From JBCCFC01 sp965213595 (GTDB taxonomy: Bacteria > Chloroflexota > Anaerolineae > Caldilineales > Caldilineaceae), in NCBI GenBank assembly GCA_965213595.1, contig CBDBZO010000006.1:3472001-3536000 (forward strand): DNA of 64,000 nucleotides, read 5' to 3'. The translations under genes and the position numbers were made by a program. The notes beneath the pieces were generated by a model. It ran no database searches, was not told where the DNA came from, and saw only the letters and a list, made by a program, of their open reading frames with translations. Of the stretch, positions 8,623 through 17,275 are shown piece by piece (positions within the stretch are counted from its first letter, which is position 1; each line of letters begins with the position of its first letter).

Positions 8623-10026
8623 TCAATGCCGCGCCCGCCGCGTCACCAGCACGCCGTTGGCCGGGCGCAGGGTAATGCTGGGCTCGACCTGGATGGCGTG
8701 GCTGGGCACGAGATCGAGGGCGTAGCGCTGGCTGATCATCGCCAGGATGATCGTGGCCTCCATCAGCGCAAAGGTATTGCCGATGCACTGGCGCGGGCCG
8801 CCGCCAAAGGGCCAGTAGGCAAAGCGCGGTCGATCGGCGCTGCGCTCTGGCAGGAAGCGGTCCGGGTCGAAGCCGAGCGGATTCTGCCAGAAGTCGGGGT
8901 GGCGATGCGTCACCCACTGGCTGAGGAAAATTTCTGCCCCGGCGGGCACGCGGTAGCCGCCGATCTGGTCATCGCCCATCGCCTTGCGCGAAATGGCCCA
9001 GGCCGGTGGGTAGAGCCGCAGCGCTTCGTCCAGCACGCGCCGCGTGTAGGCCAGTTGGGGCAGGTCGGCCAGCGTCGGCGTGCGCCCGCCCAGCACCGCG
9101 TCGACCTCGGCCTGCAGCCGCTCGCGGGCAGTCGGGTGCTCGGAGAGCAGGCGGTGCGTCCACGTGAGCAGGTTGGCCGTGGTTTCGTGGCCCGCCAGCA
9201 CGATGGTCATCAGCTCGTCGCGCAATTGCTCGTTGCTCATGCGCTCGCCCGTCTCCTCGTCCTCGGCCAGCATCAGCAGACCGAGCAGATCGTTGTCGTC
9301 CTCGATGTGCGTGCCGTCGGCGGAATGGCTGTGGCGGCGGTCGTCGATGATGCGGAAGATGATCTGGTTGAGCCGCTCGATCTCGCGCCAGTAGCGGCGG
9401 TTGACGGGCAGCGGCAGCCGCTCGCGCAGCCCCATTAGCGAATCGGCCCGGCGATCCGTTTCGCTCAGCAGCCAGGGCAGAGTTGTGTAGACGGCGTCCA
9501 TCTCCTGCGGCGAGACGGCGGTGGAAAAGAGCGTCCGCGTGACGATGTCCAGCGTCAGCCGCGTCATCGCTTCGGAAACGTCAAAAGGCTCGTTGGCGGG
9601 CAGCGTCTCCCAGTCCTCTAGCATCGACGCCGTGCTCTCGACCATGGTGCTGGCAAAGTGCTCGATGCGGCGCTGGTGAAAGGCGGGCTGCGCCAGCCGC
9701 CGCTGATGTCGCCAAAAGTCGCCTTCACTGGTCAGCAGCCCGCGCCCCAGAAAGGCGGCGACTTTGGTGTACGCAAAGCCCTTGTGGTAGTTGCGATTGT
9801 TGTCCACCAGCACGTGCTTGATCATGTCGGGGTGGCCTACGAAGATTACGTCGCGCGTGGCGACGCGCAGGTGGTAGATGTCGCCGTACTGGGCGCGCAA
9901 TTCCACAAACATCTGCGGCTGCATGTTAGCAAAGCGGCGTAGGTTGCCGATGATGGGGTCGCCCTGGGGGCCGGGCGGCAGGGTCGGCGGGGCGGTCGCG
10001 GGTCGAGCGGTTTGGGCGGTGGTCAT
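8623..10026 (-). CDS. Cytochrome P450
   Basis: 467-aa haem-thiolate monooxygenase, soluble bacterial type (no N-terminal anchor). The oxygen-binding I-helix reads AGHETT, the K-helix ExxR is in EALRLYPP, and the haem loop FGGGPRQCIG supplies the Cys ligand. The overall sequence resembles the CYP102/CYP110/CYP4-like fatty-acid hydroxylase group, but the substrate is not predictable. Start at 10026 (MTTAQTARP) is preferred over 10131 because a GGAG-type site lies upstream and P450 homology begins about 20 residues in (LPPGPQGDPIIGN). No ferredoxin or reductase gene is adjacent. Confidence 0.95.
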   Translation of the reverse strand: MTTAQTARPATAPPTLPPGPQGDPIIGNLRRFANMQPQMFVELRAQYGDIYHLRVATRDVIFVGHPDMIKHVLVDNNRNYHKGFAYTKVAAFLGRGLLTSEGDFWRHQRRLAQPAFHQRRIEHFASTMVESTASMLEDWETLPANEPFDVSEAMTRLTLDIVTRTLFSTAVSPQEMDAVYTTLPWLLSETDRRADSLMGLRERLPLPVNRRYWREIERLNQIIFRIIDDRRHSHSADGTHIEDDNDLLGLLMLAEDEETGERMSNEQLRDELMTIVLAGHETTANLLTWTHRLLSEHPTARERLQAEVDAVLGGRTPTLADLPQLAYTRRVLDEALRLYPPAWAISRKAMGDDQIGGYRVPAGAEIFLSQWVTHRHPDFWQNPLGFDPDRFLPERSADRPRFAYWPFGGGPRQCIGNTFALMEATIILAMISQRYALDLVPSHAIQVEPSITLRPANGVLVTRRARH

Positions 10027-10547
10027 GGTGGTTGTATGCTCCTGGCAGGGTAGGGCAAGTTGAGCGCAGCGGTCAACGGATTTCGGGAGCGGATTGAACG
10101 GATTGAGGCCTTCCAATTTGGTTTTGCACAATCAGCAGACCGCAACCGAGGGGTGAGCACGCTCTCGTGCGAACGGGTCAGCGCGAAAAGATAGCAATTC
10201 CATTGCGGTCTACTATTGCGGTCTACTGATGGTAAAAAGGGCAGGATGCGCATCTGAAGCAGTCGCCCAGCTTGCAAATCCGTTCAATTCGTTCTCAATA
10301 ATCCGTTGGCAGTCTTTCTGCATCAACCCCCAACTCATTGCGATTCCACCCGTTAGTTTATCGAACTACTGACGTTTATGCGACTTTTTGTGTAGGGTGG
10401 AGCCATGTAGCATCGGAGCGCGCGACCCGCGTCCCCGGCACGCGCCACATGGCTCTTCGTCCTCCCTGCCGAGTCTGGCGCGTGCCGGGGACGCTAACCC
10501 CTATCGTACAAATCTTACTAATCTCCAAAAGTTTACCCAATCCACCC
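10027..10547. other. 520-bp divergent intergenic region
   Basis: Contains an exact 13-bp tandem duplication, ATTGCGGTCTACT, at 10202-10227 and a family C palindrome at 10429-10495. It separates the leftward P450 gene from the rightward acetyltransferase. No coding frame is convincing. Confidence 0.6.
10429..10495. repeat. Family C palindrome (GCGTCCCCGGCACGCGCC arms), copy 1
   Basis: Left arm GCGTCCCCGGCACGCGCC, a 31-nt loop, then the right arm as its exact reverse complement. The second copy, with the same arms and a different loop, is at 44788-44848. Confidence 0.85.
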
Positions 10548-11081
10548 ATGCAACCCACCATCACCCTCGCCCCGCTCAACGCCGCCGACCACGACGCCGC
10601 GCTGCAAAACGTCTACCGGCAGACGCCGGGCTACTGGCAGCTTTACAACCTGCCGAGCGCGCCAGCCGATCAGGCCGAGCGCGATTTTGCCGCCGCCGCC
10701 GCGGAGGCCGGTCGCACGCTGATGGGTGTGGTGCTGGTGCGCGGCCAGGGCAACAACCTGCGCTCGGACTTGATTGGCGTAGTGGATTTTCGGATGAACT
10801 GGCCGAACGAGGGCGTCGCCTACGTGGGGATGGTGCTGATCGCCGCGGGGTTCCAGCGCCAGGGCTACGCGACGCAGGCGTGGCGGCTGATCGAGCCCTG
10901 GCTGCGCGACAGCGCCGACATCGCCACCGCCCGCTGCGGCGTCGAGCAGTTTAACCCGGATGCGCTGCAATTTTTCCAGTCGCTCGGCTTCGCGCTCACG
11001 GGCGAGGCCAATCGCTTGCGGGTGGGGGATAAATTTGTGCGGCTGCTGTATATGGAGAAGGGGTTGGTACAAGAGGCATAA
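10548..11081 (+). CDS. GNAT family N-acetyltransferase (RimJ/RimL-like)
   Basis: 177 aa. ITLAPLNAADHDAAL starts the fold. The acetyl-CoA loop region is VLIAAGFQRQGYATQAW (Q/RxxGxA pattern) and FFQSLGFALTGEAN is the usual C-terminal block. The substrate is unknown. ATG 10548 fits the domain start; the upstream in-frame extension reads through the family C palindrome and cannot be coding. Confidence 0.85.
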   Translation: MQPTITLAPLNAADHDAALQNVYRQTPGYWQLYNLPSAPADQAERDFAAAAAEAGRTLMGVVLVRGQGNNLRSDLIGVVDFRMNWPNEGVAYVGMVLIAAGFQRQGYATQAWRLIEPWLRDSADIATARCGVEQFNPDALQFFQSLGFALTGEANRLRVGDKFVRLLYMEKGLVQEA

Positions 11082-11152
11082 CCTGTGGAACAGATAGCAG
11101 ACGGTCTGCGTTCAACGAGTGTATCGTCTAGAAACGCCCTTGGAGAAATAGT

Positions 11153-11851
11153 ATGACCAATATAATTGCTATCTGCGCACTCTGCATGATGCTGGTTCTA
11201 TCTGCCTGCGTCTACGCGCGCCCCCTCGTCGATGAGGCAACAATTTACACGCCGCCCGTTGCAACGCCGTGGGATTTCGAGAAACAGCCGACAGCATTTT
11301 ACACGGAAGGAGAGGGCTGGAGCGGCTACCCTGAAGGATTCAGCGTGGTTCAGCAGGATGAAGAGCAGGTGTATCAAATTCGCTCTGAGGCTGGCGGCTA
11401 CGAGGTGACGGTTCCCATGCCGGTAGATTTTCGCGGATCCGCGAAGAACGAGGTGAAATTTGGTCAAGAAGTTGAGGTTAATACACTCTTCATGCCGACG
11501 AATAGCGCTTACTGGCTTGTTCAGTATTACAACTATCCATCGAAAACACTAGACAGCTATTCGCCATCGGAGATATTGGTTGAAGCCCGCGATGCCGCGC
11601 TAGTCGATTCTCGATCTTCGCGTGTTAAAACAGAATATGCTGTTGAAATTGATGAAGCATCAGGCAAACACTTTACCGCACTCAGTGCGCTACGCGGTGC
11701 AGGATACGACGGCAGCTATCAAGCCCGGGTGTACTTGGTCGGCCAGCGAGTTTATCGAATTGCTTCTTACACACACGATGTAAATGACTGTGACTGTATT
11801 GATAAGGTCGATGGCTTTTTGAAGTCGTTTCGTCTCATCGACTTACCTTGA
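11153..11851 (+). CDS. Hypothetical lipoprotein
   Basis: 232 aa with a signal peptide and lipobox LSAC (Cys at residue 19), so probably membrane-anchored and outside the cytoplasm. The rest is polar with two close cysteines near the C-terminus (NDCDCIDK). I do not recognise a family; the length and ending (FLKSFRLIDLP) resemble PsbP/DUF-type surface proteins only loosely. GGAGAAAT precedes the ATG. It is AT-richer than its neighbours, as are the lipoproteins at 17276 and 32661. Confidence 0.75.
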   Translation: MTNIIAICALCMMLVLSACVYARPLVDEATIYTPPVATPWDFEKQPTAFYTEGEGWSGYPEGFSVVQQDEEQVYQIRSEAGGYEVTVPMPVDFRGSAKNEVKFGQEVEVNTLFMPTNSAYWLVQYYNYPSKTLDSYSPSEILVEARDAALVDSRSSRVKTEYAVEIDEASGKHFTALSALRGAGYDGSYQARVYLVGQRVYRIASYTHDVNDCDCIDKVDGFLKSFRLIDLP

Positions 11852-12071
11852 CTGACTTACCCTGACCGACTTGCGGGTCGATTGAATTTCCTGCCGGTCT
11901 TCGTCCCCGCCGCCTTTCTCCGACGACGAAGGTTGGCTTTCAGACGACCGCGAAACGAACGACGACATGGTATGCGCCGCGAAAATGCAGGCTTGCCAAG
12001 CTTGATGCGCTTCGCGTATGCTATAGCAGCAACCACCGAACGAGGCTATGTGGGGCAAGAGAAAACAAATT

Positions 12072-12374
12072 ATGAACGCCAGATTTCAACGAAATGGTCT
12101 GCAGATTTTATCACCAAGCGGCGAGCCCGTGGCTGAGGCCATCAACGAAAGCGTTGCCCAACATATTGTCGATGCGCTCAACGAACGTCGCGCGCTCGAG
12201 ATAGAGCGCGATCTTGCGCACGTGGAGCGCACTCGCCAAGACCCCAACGCGCGCCGCATAAGCAGCGCTGAAATGCGCGAAATCATGGCGGCGAAGGGCG
12301 TAGACATCAGCCAACTTCCTCCTTTAGCGAAGAGTACAAGGACAACGGCAGGGAAGATGGCAAATGTCGGTTGA
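12072..12374 (+). CDS. Hypothetical protein, possible antitoxin
   Basis: 100 aa. A short N-terminal stretch (NGLQILSPSGEPVAEAI) is followed by a helical charged middle (ALEIERDLAHVERTRQD) and a C-terminus with SAEMREIMAAKGVDI. No DNA-binding motif is certain. It overlaps by 11 bp the start of a short, broken downstream frame; size order and overlap fit a type II toxin-antitoxin pair, but neither protein is recognised by sequence. Start ATG 12072; a TTG/ATG further upstream lacks support. Confidence 0.5.
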   Translation: MNARFQRNGLQILSPSGEPVAEAINESVAQHIVDALNERRALEIERDLAHVERTRQDPNARRISSAEMREIMAAKGVDISQLPPLAKSTRTTAGKMANVG

Positions 12375-12603
12375 GTATTGAGGACAAGCCGCCGATTACC
12401 TAGCTGAGTTCGGCGAGCGACTTTCCAATCTATACTTTGCGATGGAAAGCCTTGCGCATGGCGTGCCTGCTGAGGCCACGCAGGTAAAACCAAACACCTA
12501 CGTCTGGGTCATTTTTAATCACCGAGTCTATTTCGCCATTGAAGATCAAGGGCGCGCCATTGCCATTTATCGCATTAGACCAGACCAGCCGTTTAGCAAT
12601 TAA
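12364..12603 (+). pseudogene. Small ORF interrupted by an in-frame TGA (possible toxin remnant)
   Basis: Frame starting ATG 12364 (MSVEY), stopped by TGA at 12379-12381, then open for 73 codons to TAA 12601: GQAADYLAEFGERLSNLY ... QPFSN. The post-stop part reads like a real protein: balanced composition, a Tyr/Phe-rich segment VWVIFNHRVYFAIE, and continuity with the overlapping upstream start. Either a single nonsense change inactivated it or expression begins at an internal codon such as ATG 12442. It resembles RelE/ParE-size toxins in length only. Confidence 0.5.
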
Positions 12604-12608
12604 CGTTG

Positions 12609-14039
12609 CTAAACTCCTGCTTCAACGTCCGCCGTCTCCGACTGAAAGCGCACGATGTGTTCACGCAGCGCATCCTCCGCATTCCACCCGCGCGACTTCG
12701 CCACCACCACCGCCTGCCACAGCAGCATCGCCAAATCGTCTTCGTCCGCCAGCCGCTCGTCCAGCCAAGCCGCTTCCGCCAGCAGTGCATCAACGTCCAG
12801 CAGCCCCGCCTTGCGCGCCTTGGACTGCAATTTCCGCGCCTTTTCCAGCGCGGGCAGCGCCGCCGGAATCCCGTCCAGCGGCCCCGCGACTTCGCCGCGC
12901 TCGGCCTTCTCCTGCGCCTTGATGGCGTCCCAGTTGGTGTACAGCTTGTCGATACCGTCGATTTCCACGCTGCCAAAAACGTGCGGGTGCCGGCGAATCA
13001 GCTTCTGGGTAATGCCGCGCGTCACGTCGGCCAGTTGGAAGCGCTCCTCCTCGGCCGCAATCTGCGTCAACATCGCCACGTTGAGCAGCAGGTCGCCCAG
13101 CTCTTCGGCGATGTGGCGGCTGTTGTCGACGCCGTGTCTCCCAACGTCAACCGTGTCAACCGTGTCCAAGTCAATCGCCTCCACGACCTCCGCCGCCTCG
13201 TCGATCAGCGAGCCGCGCAGGCTGTGCAGCGTCTGCTCCCGATCCCACGGGCAACCTTCCGGCGCGCGCAGGTGGGCGACAACTTCGAGCAAATCAAAGA
13301 GGCTGCCGCCCTCGGTCACCGGCGGCACGTAGAGGCTCGTCAGGTGGTCGTGCTCGTGGTGGTCGAGTTCGTTTAGGGGCAGCGACAGCGTTTCCTGCTG
13401 CGCCGTCCCCGCCCGCCGCACCAGCGTCACGGAATGCTCGGCGGGGTAAGCGCTCATCAGCACCAGCTTCACATCGGAGGCCACGGCCCGCGAAAAGAGC
13501 TGCGCCACCAGCAGCGGCGTCCCCACGTCGACGTGGGGATAGTGCTGCCGCGCCAGCAGCATTGCGTCCACGATCTGCGCGCCGTCCATGGCGTCCACCT
13601 TCACGGCGGCAAAGGTCGGCTCGATAAAGCTCTCCGCGCCCACAATTGCCATGCGCAAATTTTGCGACGCCGCGCCCTCGCGGATTAGCGCGGTCGTCTG
13701 CTCCCCCACGTTCGGGTGGCCCGGCACGGCGTAGACCACCGGCGCGTTGCCCTCGGTTGTCCGTCGCGCAACGGCGTCCTGCAGCACGCGCTCCGCAATC
13801 GCCGCGTACACGTCCGCAAAGTCAGCGTGCGCCTCGTACAGATCATCACAGGTCGATAGCGCAAAATGCTTGGCCAGCTGCGGCACGCAGGGGTGCTCGC
13901 CGGTGCGCAGCCAAATCGCGCCGCCGTCCGCCGCCCGCGTCATCGCCTGCCATGCCCCCAGCGTCACGCCGGAAAGGGGGCCGGGACCGAGACCGAAAAT
14001 GTAGATGTCGGCGGGGGGAAGATCAATAGGTGGAATCAT
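12609..14039 (-). CDS. mazG: MazG nucleotide pyrophosphohydrolase with N-terminal tetrapyrrole-methylase-like domain
   Basis: 476 aa. The N-terminal half is a TP-methylase-like fold (ADIYIFGLGPGPLSGVTLGAWQAM, then VYAVPGHPNVGEQT), as in YabN-type MazG proteins. The C-terminal MazG domain has EGCPWDREQTLHSLRGSL, EEAAEVVEAI-like metal-binding acidic residues and HIAEELGDLLLNV. It hydrolyses NTPs or dNTPs to NMP and PPi (nucleotide-pool cleaning). Start 14039 places the methylase fold at the N-terminus; the longer frame runs into a repeat-containing spacer. It converges with the small broken ORF, the stops 5 bp apart. Confidence 0.92.
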   Translation of the reverse strand: MIPPIDLPPADIYIFGLGPGPLSGVTLGAWQAMTRAADGGAIWLRTGEHPCVPQLAKHFALSTCDDLYEAHADFADVYAAIAERVLQDAVARRTTEGNAPVVYAVPGHPNVGEQTTALIREGAASQNLRMAIVGAESFIEPTFAAVKVDAMDGAQIVDAMLLARQHYPHVDVGTPLLVAQLFSRAVASDVKLVLMSAYPAEHSVTLVRRAGTAQQETLSLPLNELDHHEHDHLTSLYVPPVTEGGSLFDLLEVVAHLRAPEGCPWDREQTLHSLRGSLIDEAAEVVEAIDLDTVDTVDVGRHGVDNSRHIAEELGDLLLNVAMLTQIAAEEERFQLADVTRGITQKLIRRHPHVFGSVEIDGIDKLYTNWDAIKAQEKAERGEVAGPLDGIPAALPALEKARKLQSKARKAGLLDVDALLAEAAWLDERLADEDDLAMLLWQAVVVAKSRGWNAEDALREHIVRFQSETADVEAGV

Positions 14040-14064
14040 GATTTTTATAAATTTCCAAGCAGAA

Positions 14065-14149
14065 GATCGATCCACGAAGAGCACGAAGGAGCACGAAGCA
14101 AAGACCGTCGACCCTCTTCCTTCGTGTTTCTTCGTGCCCTTCGTGGATC
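14065..14149. repeat. CACGAAG-type inverted repeat (family D, copy 1)
   Basis: Left arm GATCCACGAAGAGCACGAAG..., right arm CTTCGTGCCCTTCGTGGATC. A second copy lies at 19286-19365. It forms a long imperfect hairpin between the MazG start and a small membrane protein's stop. This repeat type occurs in many environmental bacteria. Confidence 0.75.
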
Positions 14150-14155
14150 AACTCT

Positions 14156-14551
14156 TTACACTCGTTCACGGCTCTGGATAAACGCCTCCACAAAACCAAT
14201 CAGCAGCAGCGCGACTAGGATAAAGACCACGTCCAGCACGCGCAGAAAGGACAAGAGCGCCAGGATCAGCACGAAGATCGCCACCCACAGCCCCTGCCGC
14301 ACGGCGACGGCGGGATCGGCGTGGCGGCGCGCACCCGCCAGGCTGGGCCAGCGCGCGTGAATTTGCAGCGCCAGCAGGCTGCTGACGGCCCCGGCAAAGG
14401 TCGCCAGCGCAGCGAGCAGCAGGCCGAGGGCCGCGAGATTGATCTCGCCGCCGCTCAGAAAGGGCGAAATGCCCCACAGGATGTAGCCGGTCAGCGCCGC
14501 GGCTACCAGCCCGGCGATAATGGACCAGCGGGTCACTTGCGTGTGCGTCAT
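14156..14551 (-). CDS. Hypothetical integral membrane protein
   Basis: 131 aa with four predicted hydrophobic helices: about residues 8-28, 38-62, 86-104 and 106-124. The arrangement SxxALxxQIHARWPSLAGARRHADPAV between helices 2 and 3 is a basic cytoplasmic loop. No family is recognised. It lies upstream of mazG on the same strand but is separated from it by the family D repeat. Confidence 0.65.
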   Translation of the reverse strand: MTHTQVTRWSIIAGLVAAALTGYILWGISPFLSGGEINLAALGLLLAALATFAGAVSSLLALQIHARWPSLAGARRHADPAVAVRQGLWVAIFVLILALLSFLRVLDVVFILVALLLIGFVEAFIQSRERV

Positions 14552-14687
14552 GGCCGAGATTATAGCGCAAGTAGAACAAATGGCGAGAGTTTAGCGGCGA
14601 GCTAAACTTGCCGCAACTATTCAAACTCCGTCGGGTATGCTATACTTTGCCCAAAGCAATTCAGTTCTTTTAGATGGAGATCAACTT

Positions 14688-14822
14688 ATGAAACCGTGGC
14701 GCAGAATGCGACTCAGCGAAAAGGTCTTTTTTGTGCTGGCGATCCTGATTATTGTCAGCATGGTGCTCAGCTCCTTTATCTTTGCCTTCACGCCGGGTGG
14801 GGGTGGCGGCGTGGGCTTCTAA
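14688..14822 (+). CDS. 44-aa single-pass membrane peptide
   Basis: Basic N-terminus MKPWRRMRLSEK, one hydrophobic helix VFFVLAILIIVSMVLSSFIF, then a glycine-rich tail (TPGGGGGVGF). GGAGA lies 11 bases upstream of ATG 14688 and a strong intrinsic terminator begins 20 bases after the stop, so it looks like a complete small transcription unit. Function unknown. Confidence 0.6.
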   Translation: MKPWRRMRLSEKVFFVLAILIIVSMVLSSFIFAFTPGGGGGVGF

Positions 14823-14841
14823 CCACCGCGGGGCGATCACC

Positions 14842-14880
14842 AGACCCGAAGGGTTTTGCAAAACCCTTCGGGTCTTTCTT
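14842..14880 (+). terminator. Strong intrinsic terminator
   Basis: A 34-nt perfect palindrome, AGACCCGAAGGGTTTT with its reverse complement around GC, followed by TTCTTG. It ends the 44-aa peptide transcript and isolates the EamA gene downstream. Confidence 0.88.
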
Positions 14881-14913
14881 GTTTGAACCCAATCACCACA
14901 AACCAATTCACCC

Positions 14914-15837
14914 ATGAGCGCTGAACCCATCGGCGTGCGCCCGCCCCAGCAACCGCCCAGCCGCGCCGCCCAAGCCGCCCTGCGCGACCCGGCCCAGCGG
15001 CGCGGTCTGCTGCTGGTGGCGCTGGCCGCGTGCTGCATGGGCACATCGCCCGTGCTGGTGCGCTGGGCGGCACGGACGCTTTCTGCCTACGAAATTACCG
15101 GCGGGCGCTTGCTGTCGGCGGGCGTGCTGGTGGTCACGTTGGCCGTGCTCAATCGCCAGTCGCTGCCGCAAGTGCGCGATCTGCCGCGCTTCCTCGGCTT
15201 TGGCCTGATCGCTGCGCTGCACTTCCTCTGCTATATCGCCTCGCTCGAATTCACCAGTATTGCCCACGCGCTGGCGATTGCCTACACCTCGCCCGTCTTC
15301 GTCGCGCTGCTCTCACGCATATTTTTGGGCGAGAGGCTGTCGCCGCGTCAGTGGCTCGGCATGGCGACGGCGATTGTCGGCGTGGCCGTGCTGGCGGGCT
15401 TTGAGCCAACGCTGGATCGCCGCATGTTGGTCGGCGACGCGCTGGCTCTGGGCACGGCGATTACCTACGCATTCTACAGCCTCGCGGGGCGCAGCCAGCG
15501 CCACCGCTACCCGCTCTTTGCCTACGCCGGCAGCGTTTACCTCGTGGCCGGGCTGTGGATGGCTCCCGTCGCCGCCGCCAATTTCTCACCCAGCGGCTAT
15601 ACCGTTGCCGCCGTCGCCAGCGTGCTCGCGCTCGGCCTCGTCCCGCTCGCCACCGGCCACACGCTCTACAACGCCGCCCTGCGCCGCACCAGCGCCACGC
15701 TCGTCAACCTCGTCGCCACGCAGGAAATCACGGTCGGTGTCGTGCTGGGCATGCTCTTGCTCAACGAGATGCCCAGCATCACCAGCTTGATTGGGGCGCT
15801 GATCACGCTAGCGGGGATCGTGCTCGTGCTGCTTTAG
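14914..15837 (+). CDS. EamA/DMT-superfamily metabolite exporter
   Basis: 307 aa with ten hydrophobic helices arranged as two EamA repeats of five. The first repeat holds LLVALAACCMGTSPVLVRWA and the second begins at LVGDALALGTAITYAFYSLAGR. The paired AxxYTSPVFVALLSRIFLGERLSPRQWLG and TLVNLVATQEITVGVVLGMLLLNEMPS blocks are the family signatures. Members export amino acids or other small metabolites; the substrate is unknown. Next is lysA, 98 bp downstream on the same strand. Confidence 0.88.
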   Translation: MSAEPIGVRPPQQPPSRAAQAALRDPAQRRGLLLVALAACCMGTSPVLVRWAARTLSAYEITGGRLLSAGVLVVTLAVLNRQSLPQVRDLPRFLGFGLIAALHFLCYIASLEFTSIAHALAIAYTSPVFVALLSRIFLGERLSPRQWLGMATAIVGVAVLAGFEPTLDRRMLVGDALALGTAITYAFYSLAGRSQRHRYPLFAYAGSVYLVAGLWMAPVAAANFSPSGYTVAAVASVLALGLVPLATGHTLYNAALRRTSATLVNLVATQEITVGVVLGMLLLNEMPSITSLIGALITLAGIVLVLL

Positions 15838-15866
15838 TTTTCTGTTTTCTGTTTTCTGTTTTTCAT
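15838..15866. repeat. TTTTCTG heptamer tandem repeat
   Basis: Several TTTTCTG units directly after the EamA stop codon. The reverse-complement motif (GAAAACG/A) recurs in tandem inside lysA at 16384-16420. Confidence 0.6.
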
Positions 15867-15935
15867 TGTCAATCTTCGAACCAGCACACCCTTGTACAGT
15901 TCGCAAAATCCACAAACCAGCAAAACGGAAAACTG

Positions 15936-17264
15936 ATGATTGACAACCTGCTGCCCCGCCTCCCTCTCTTCCCCATCACCACCCGCCTCGTCGACGATCG
16001 CCTCACCATCGCCGGCTGCTCGCTCGCCAATCTAGCGAGCGAGCACGGCACGCCGCTCTACCTCTTCGACCGCGCCACGCTCGACCACTCTGTTGACGCC
16101 TACCGCGACGCGCTCGCTAAACACTACCCCGCCGACGCCGCCATCACCTACGCGGGCAAAGCCTTCCTCTGCCTCGCCGTTGCCCAGTGGACGCAGCAGC
16201 AACACCTCTGGCTGGACTGCACCGGCGAAGGCGAGCTCCACGTCGCCGCCACCGCTGGCGTCCCCCGCGAGCGCGTCCTTGTCCACGGCGTCAGTAAAAG
16301 CGACGCCGACCTCGACGCCGCCCTTCGCCATGCTTCCGTCATCGTTGTTGACAATTTCTCGGAGCTACAGCGGATTGTCAATAGAAAACAAAAAACGGAA
16401 AACGGAAAACGGAAAACAATTTGGCTCCGCATTCGCCCCAACGTCGCCGTCGACACCCACGCCTACCGACAGACGGGCCAATCGACCAGCAAATTTGGCA
16501 TGAGTGCCGACGAAGCCGCGCGCGCCGTTTTACTATCCAAAGAAGCGGGGCTAAATTTAGAGGGCCTCCACTTCCACCAGGGCTCCCACTTTCACGACCC
16601 CGCGCCCATTGGTCCCGCCCTCGCCACCGTGCTTGACCTCGCCGCCGAGCTGCGCCATCGCACGGGCTGGACGCCGCGCGTGCTCTGCCCCGGCGGCGGC
16701 TGGGGCGTCGCCTACCACGAGGACGATCTGCCGCAGCCGTCGGTTGAGGCATACGTAAAATTTGTGGCGGAGCGGGTGGTTGAGGGCTGTGGGGAACGAA
16801 ATTTGCCGCTGCCCCGTCTACAGTTGGAGCCGGGGCGCAGCTTGATCGCGCAGGCGGGGGTGGCGCTCTACCGCGTCGGCGCGGTCAAGCAATCGGGCGG
16901 TCGTCGCTGGCTCCTGATCGACGGCGGCCTGGCGGATAACCCGCGCCCGGCGCTCTACGGCTCCAGATATTCCGCGCTGCCAGTGAATCAACCGCAGCGC
17001 GAACCAACCGGCGAAGCGTGGCTGGGTGGGCCCTACTGCGAAAGCGGCGACGTGCTGATCGAGGGGCTGCCGCTGCCCGATGTGCAGCCGGGCGAGCTGC
17101 TGGCCGTGCCCACCAGCGGGGCGTATCATCTGGCGATGGGAAGCAACTACAACGGGGCCCGTCGCCCCGCCGTGCTGTGGCTGAAAGAGGGTCAAGCGCG
17201 GGTGATTCAACGGCGGGAGACGTTGGCGGAGTTGGTCGCGCGGGATAGAATGCTGCAAGAATAA
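15936..17264 (+). CDS. lysA: Diaminopimelate decarboxylase
   Basis: 442-aa PLP enzyme of the alanine-racemase/ODC fold that converts meso-diaminopimelate to lysine plus CO2. The PLP lysine is in AITYAGKAFLC, the phosphate-binding Gly run is CPGGGWG, LEPGRSLIAQAG is the second signature, and the dimer-partner Cys is in PYCESGDVL. Start ATG 15936: frames upstream run through the EamA gene. An odd basic insert (NRKQKTENGKRKTI, around residues 149-162) is encoded by a GGAAAAC tandem repeat at 16384-16420; see findings. A lipoprotein gene follows 11 bp downstream. Confidence 0.95.
   Translation: MIDNLLPRLPLFPITTRLVDDRLTIAGCSLANLASEHGTPLYLFDRATLDHSVDAYRDALAKHYPADAAITYAGKAFLCLAVAQWTQQQHLWLDCTGEGELHVAATAGVPRERVLVHGVSKSDADLDAALRHASVIVVDNFSELQRIVNRKQKTENGKRKTIWLRIRPNVAVDTHAYRQTGQSTSKFGMSADEAARAVLLSKEAGLNLEGLHFHQGSHFHDPAPIGPALATVLDLAAELRHRTGWTPRVLCPGGGWGVAYHEDDLPQPSVEAYVKFVAERVVEGCGERNLPLPRLQLEPGRSLIAQAGVALYRVGAVKQSGGRRWLLIDGGLADNPRPALYGSRYSALPVNQPQREPTGEAWLGGPYCESGDVLIEGLPLPDVQPGELLAVPTSGAYHLAMGSNYNGARRPAVLWLKEGQARVIQRRETLAELVARDRMLQE
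16384..16420. repeat. GGAAAAC tandem repeat inside lysA
   Basis: Three to four tandem (A)CGGAAAA units within the lysA frame, keeping it open and encoding a Lys/Arg/Asn-rich loop. The same heptamer on the opposite strand lies just upstream (15838-15866). Confidence 0.7.
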
Positions 17265-17275
17265 AGGAGGCGGTT

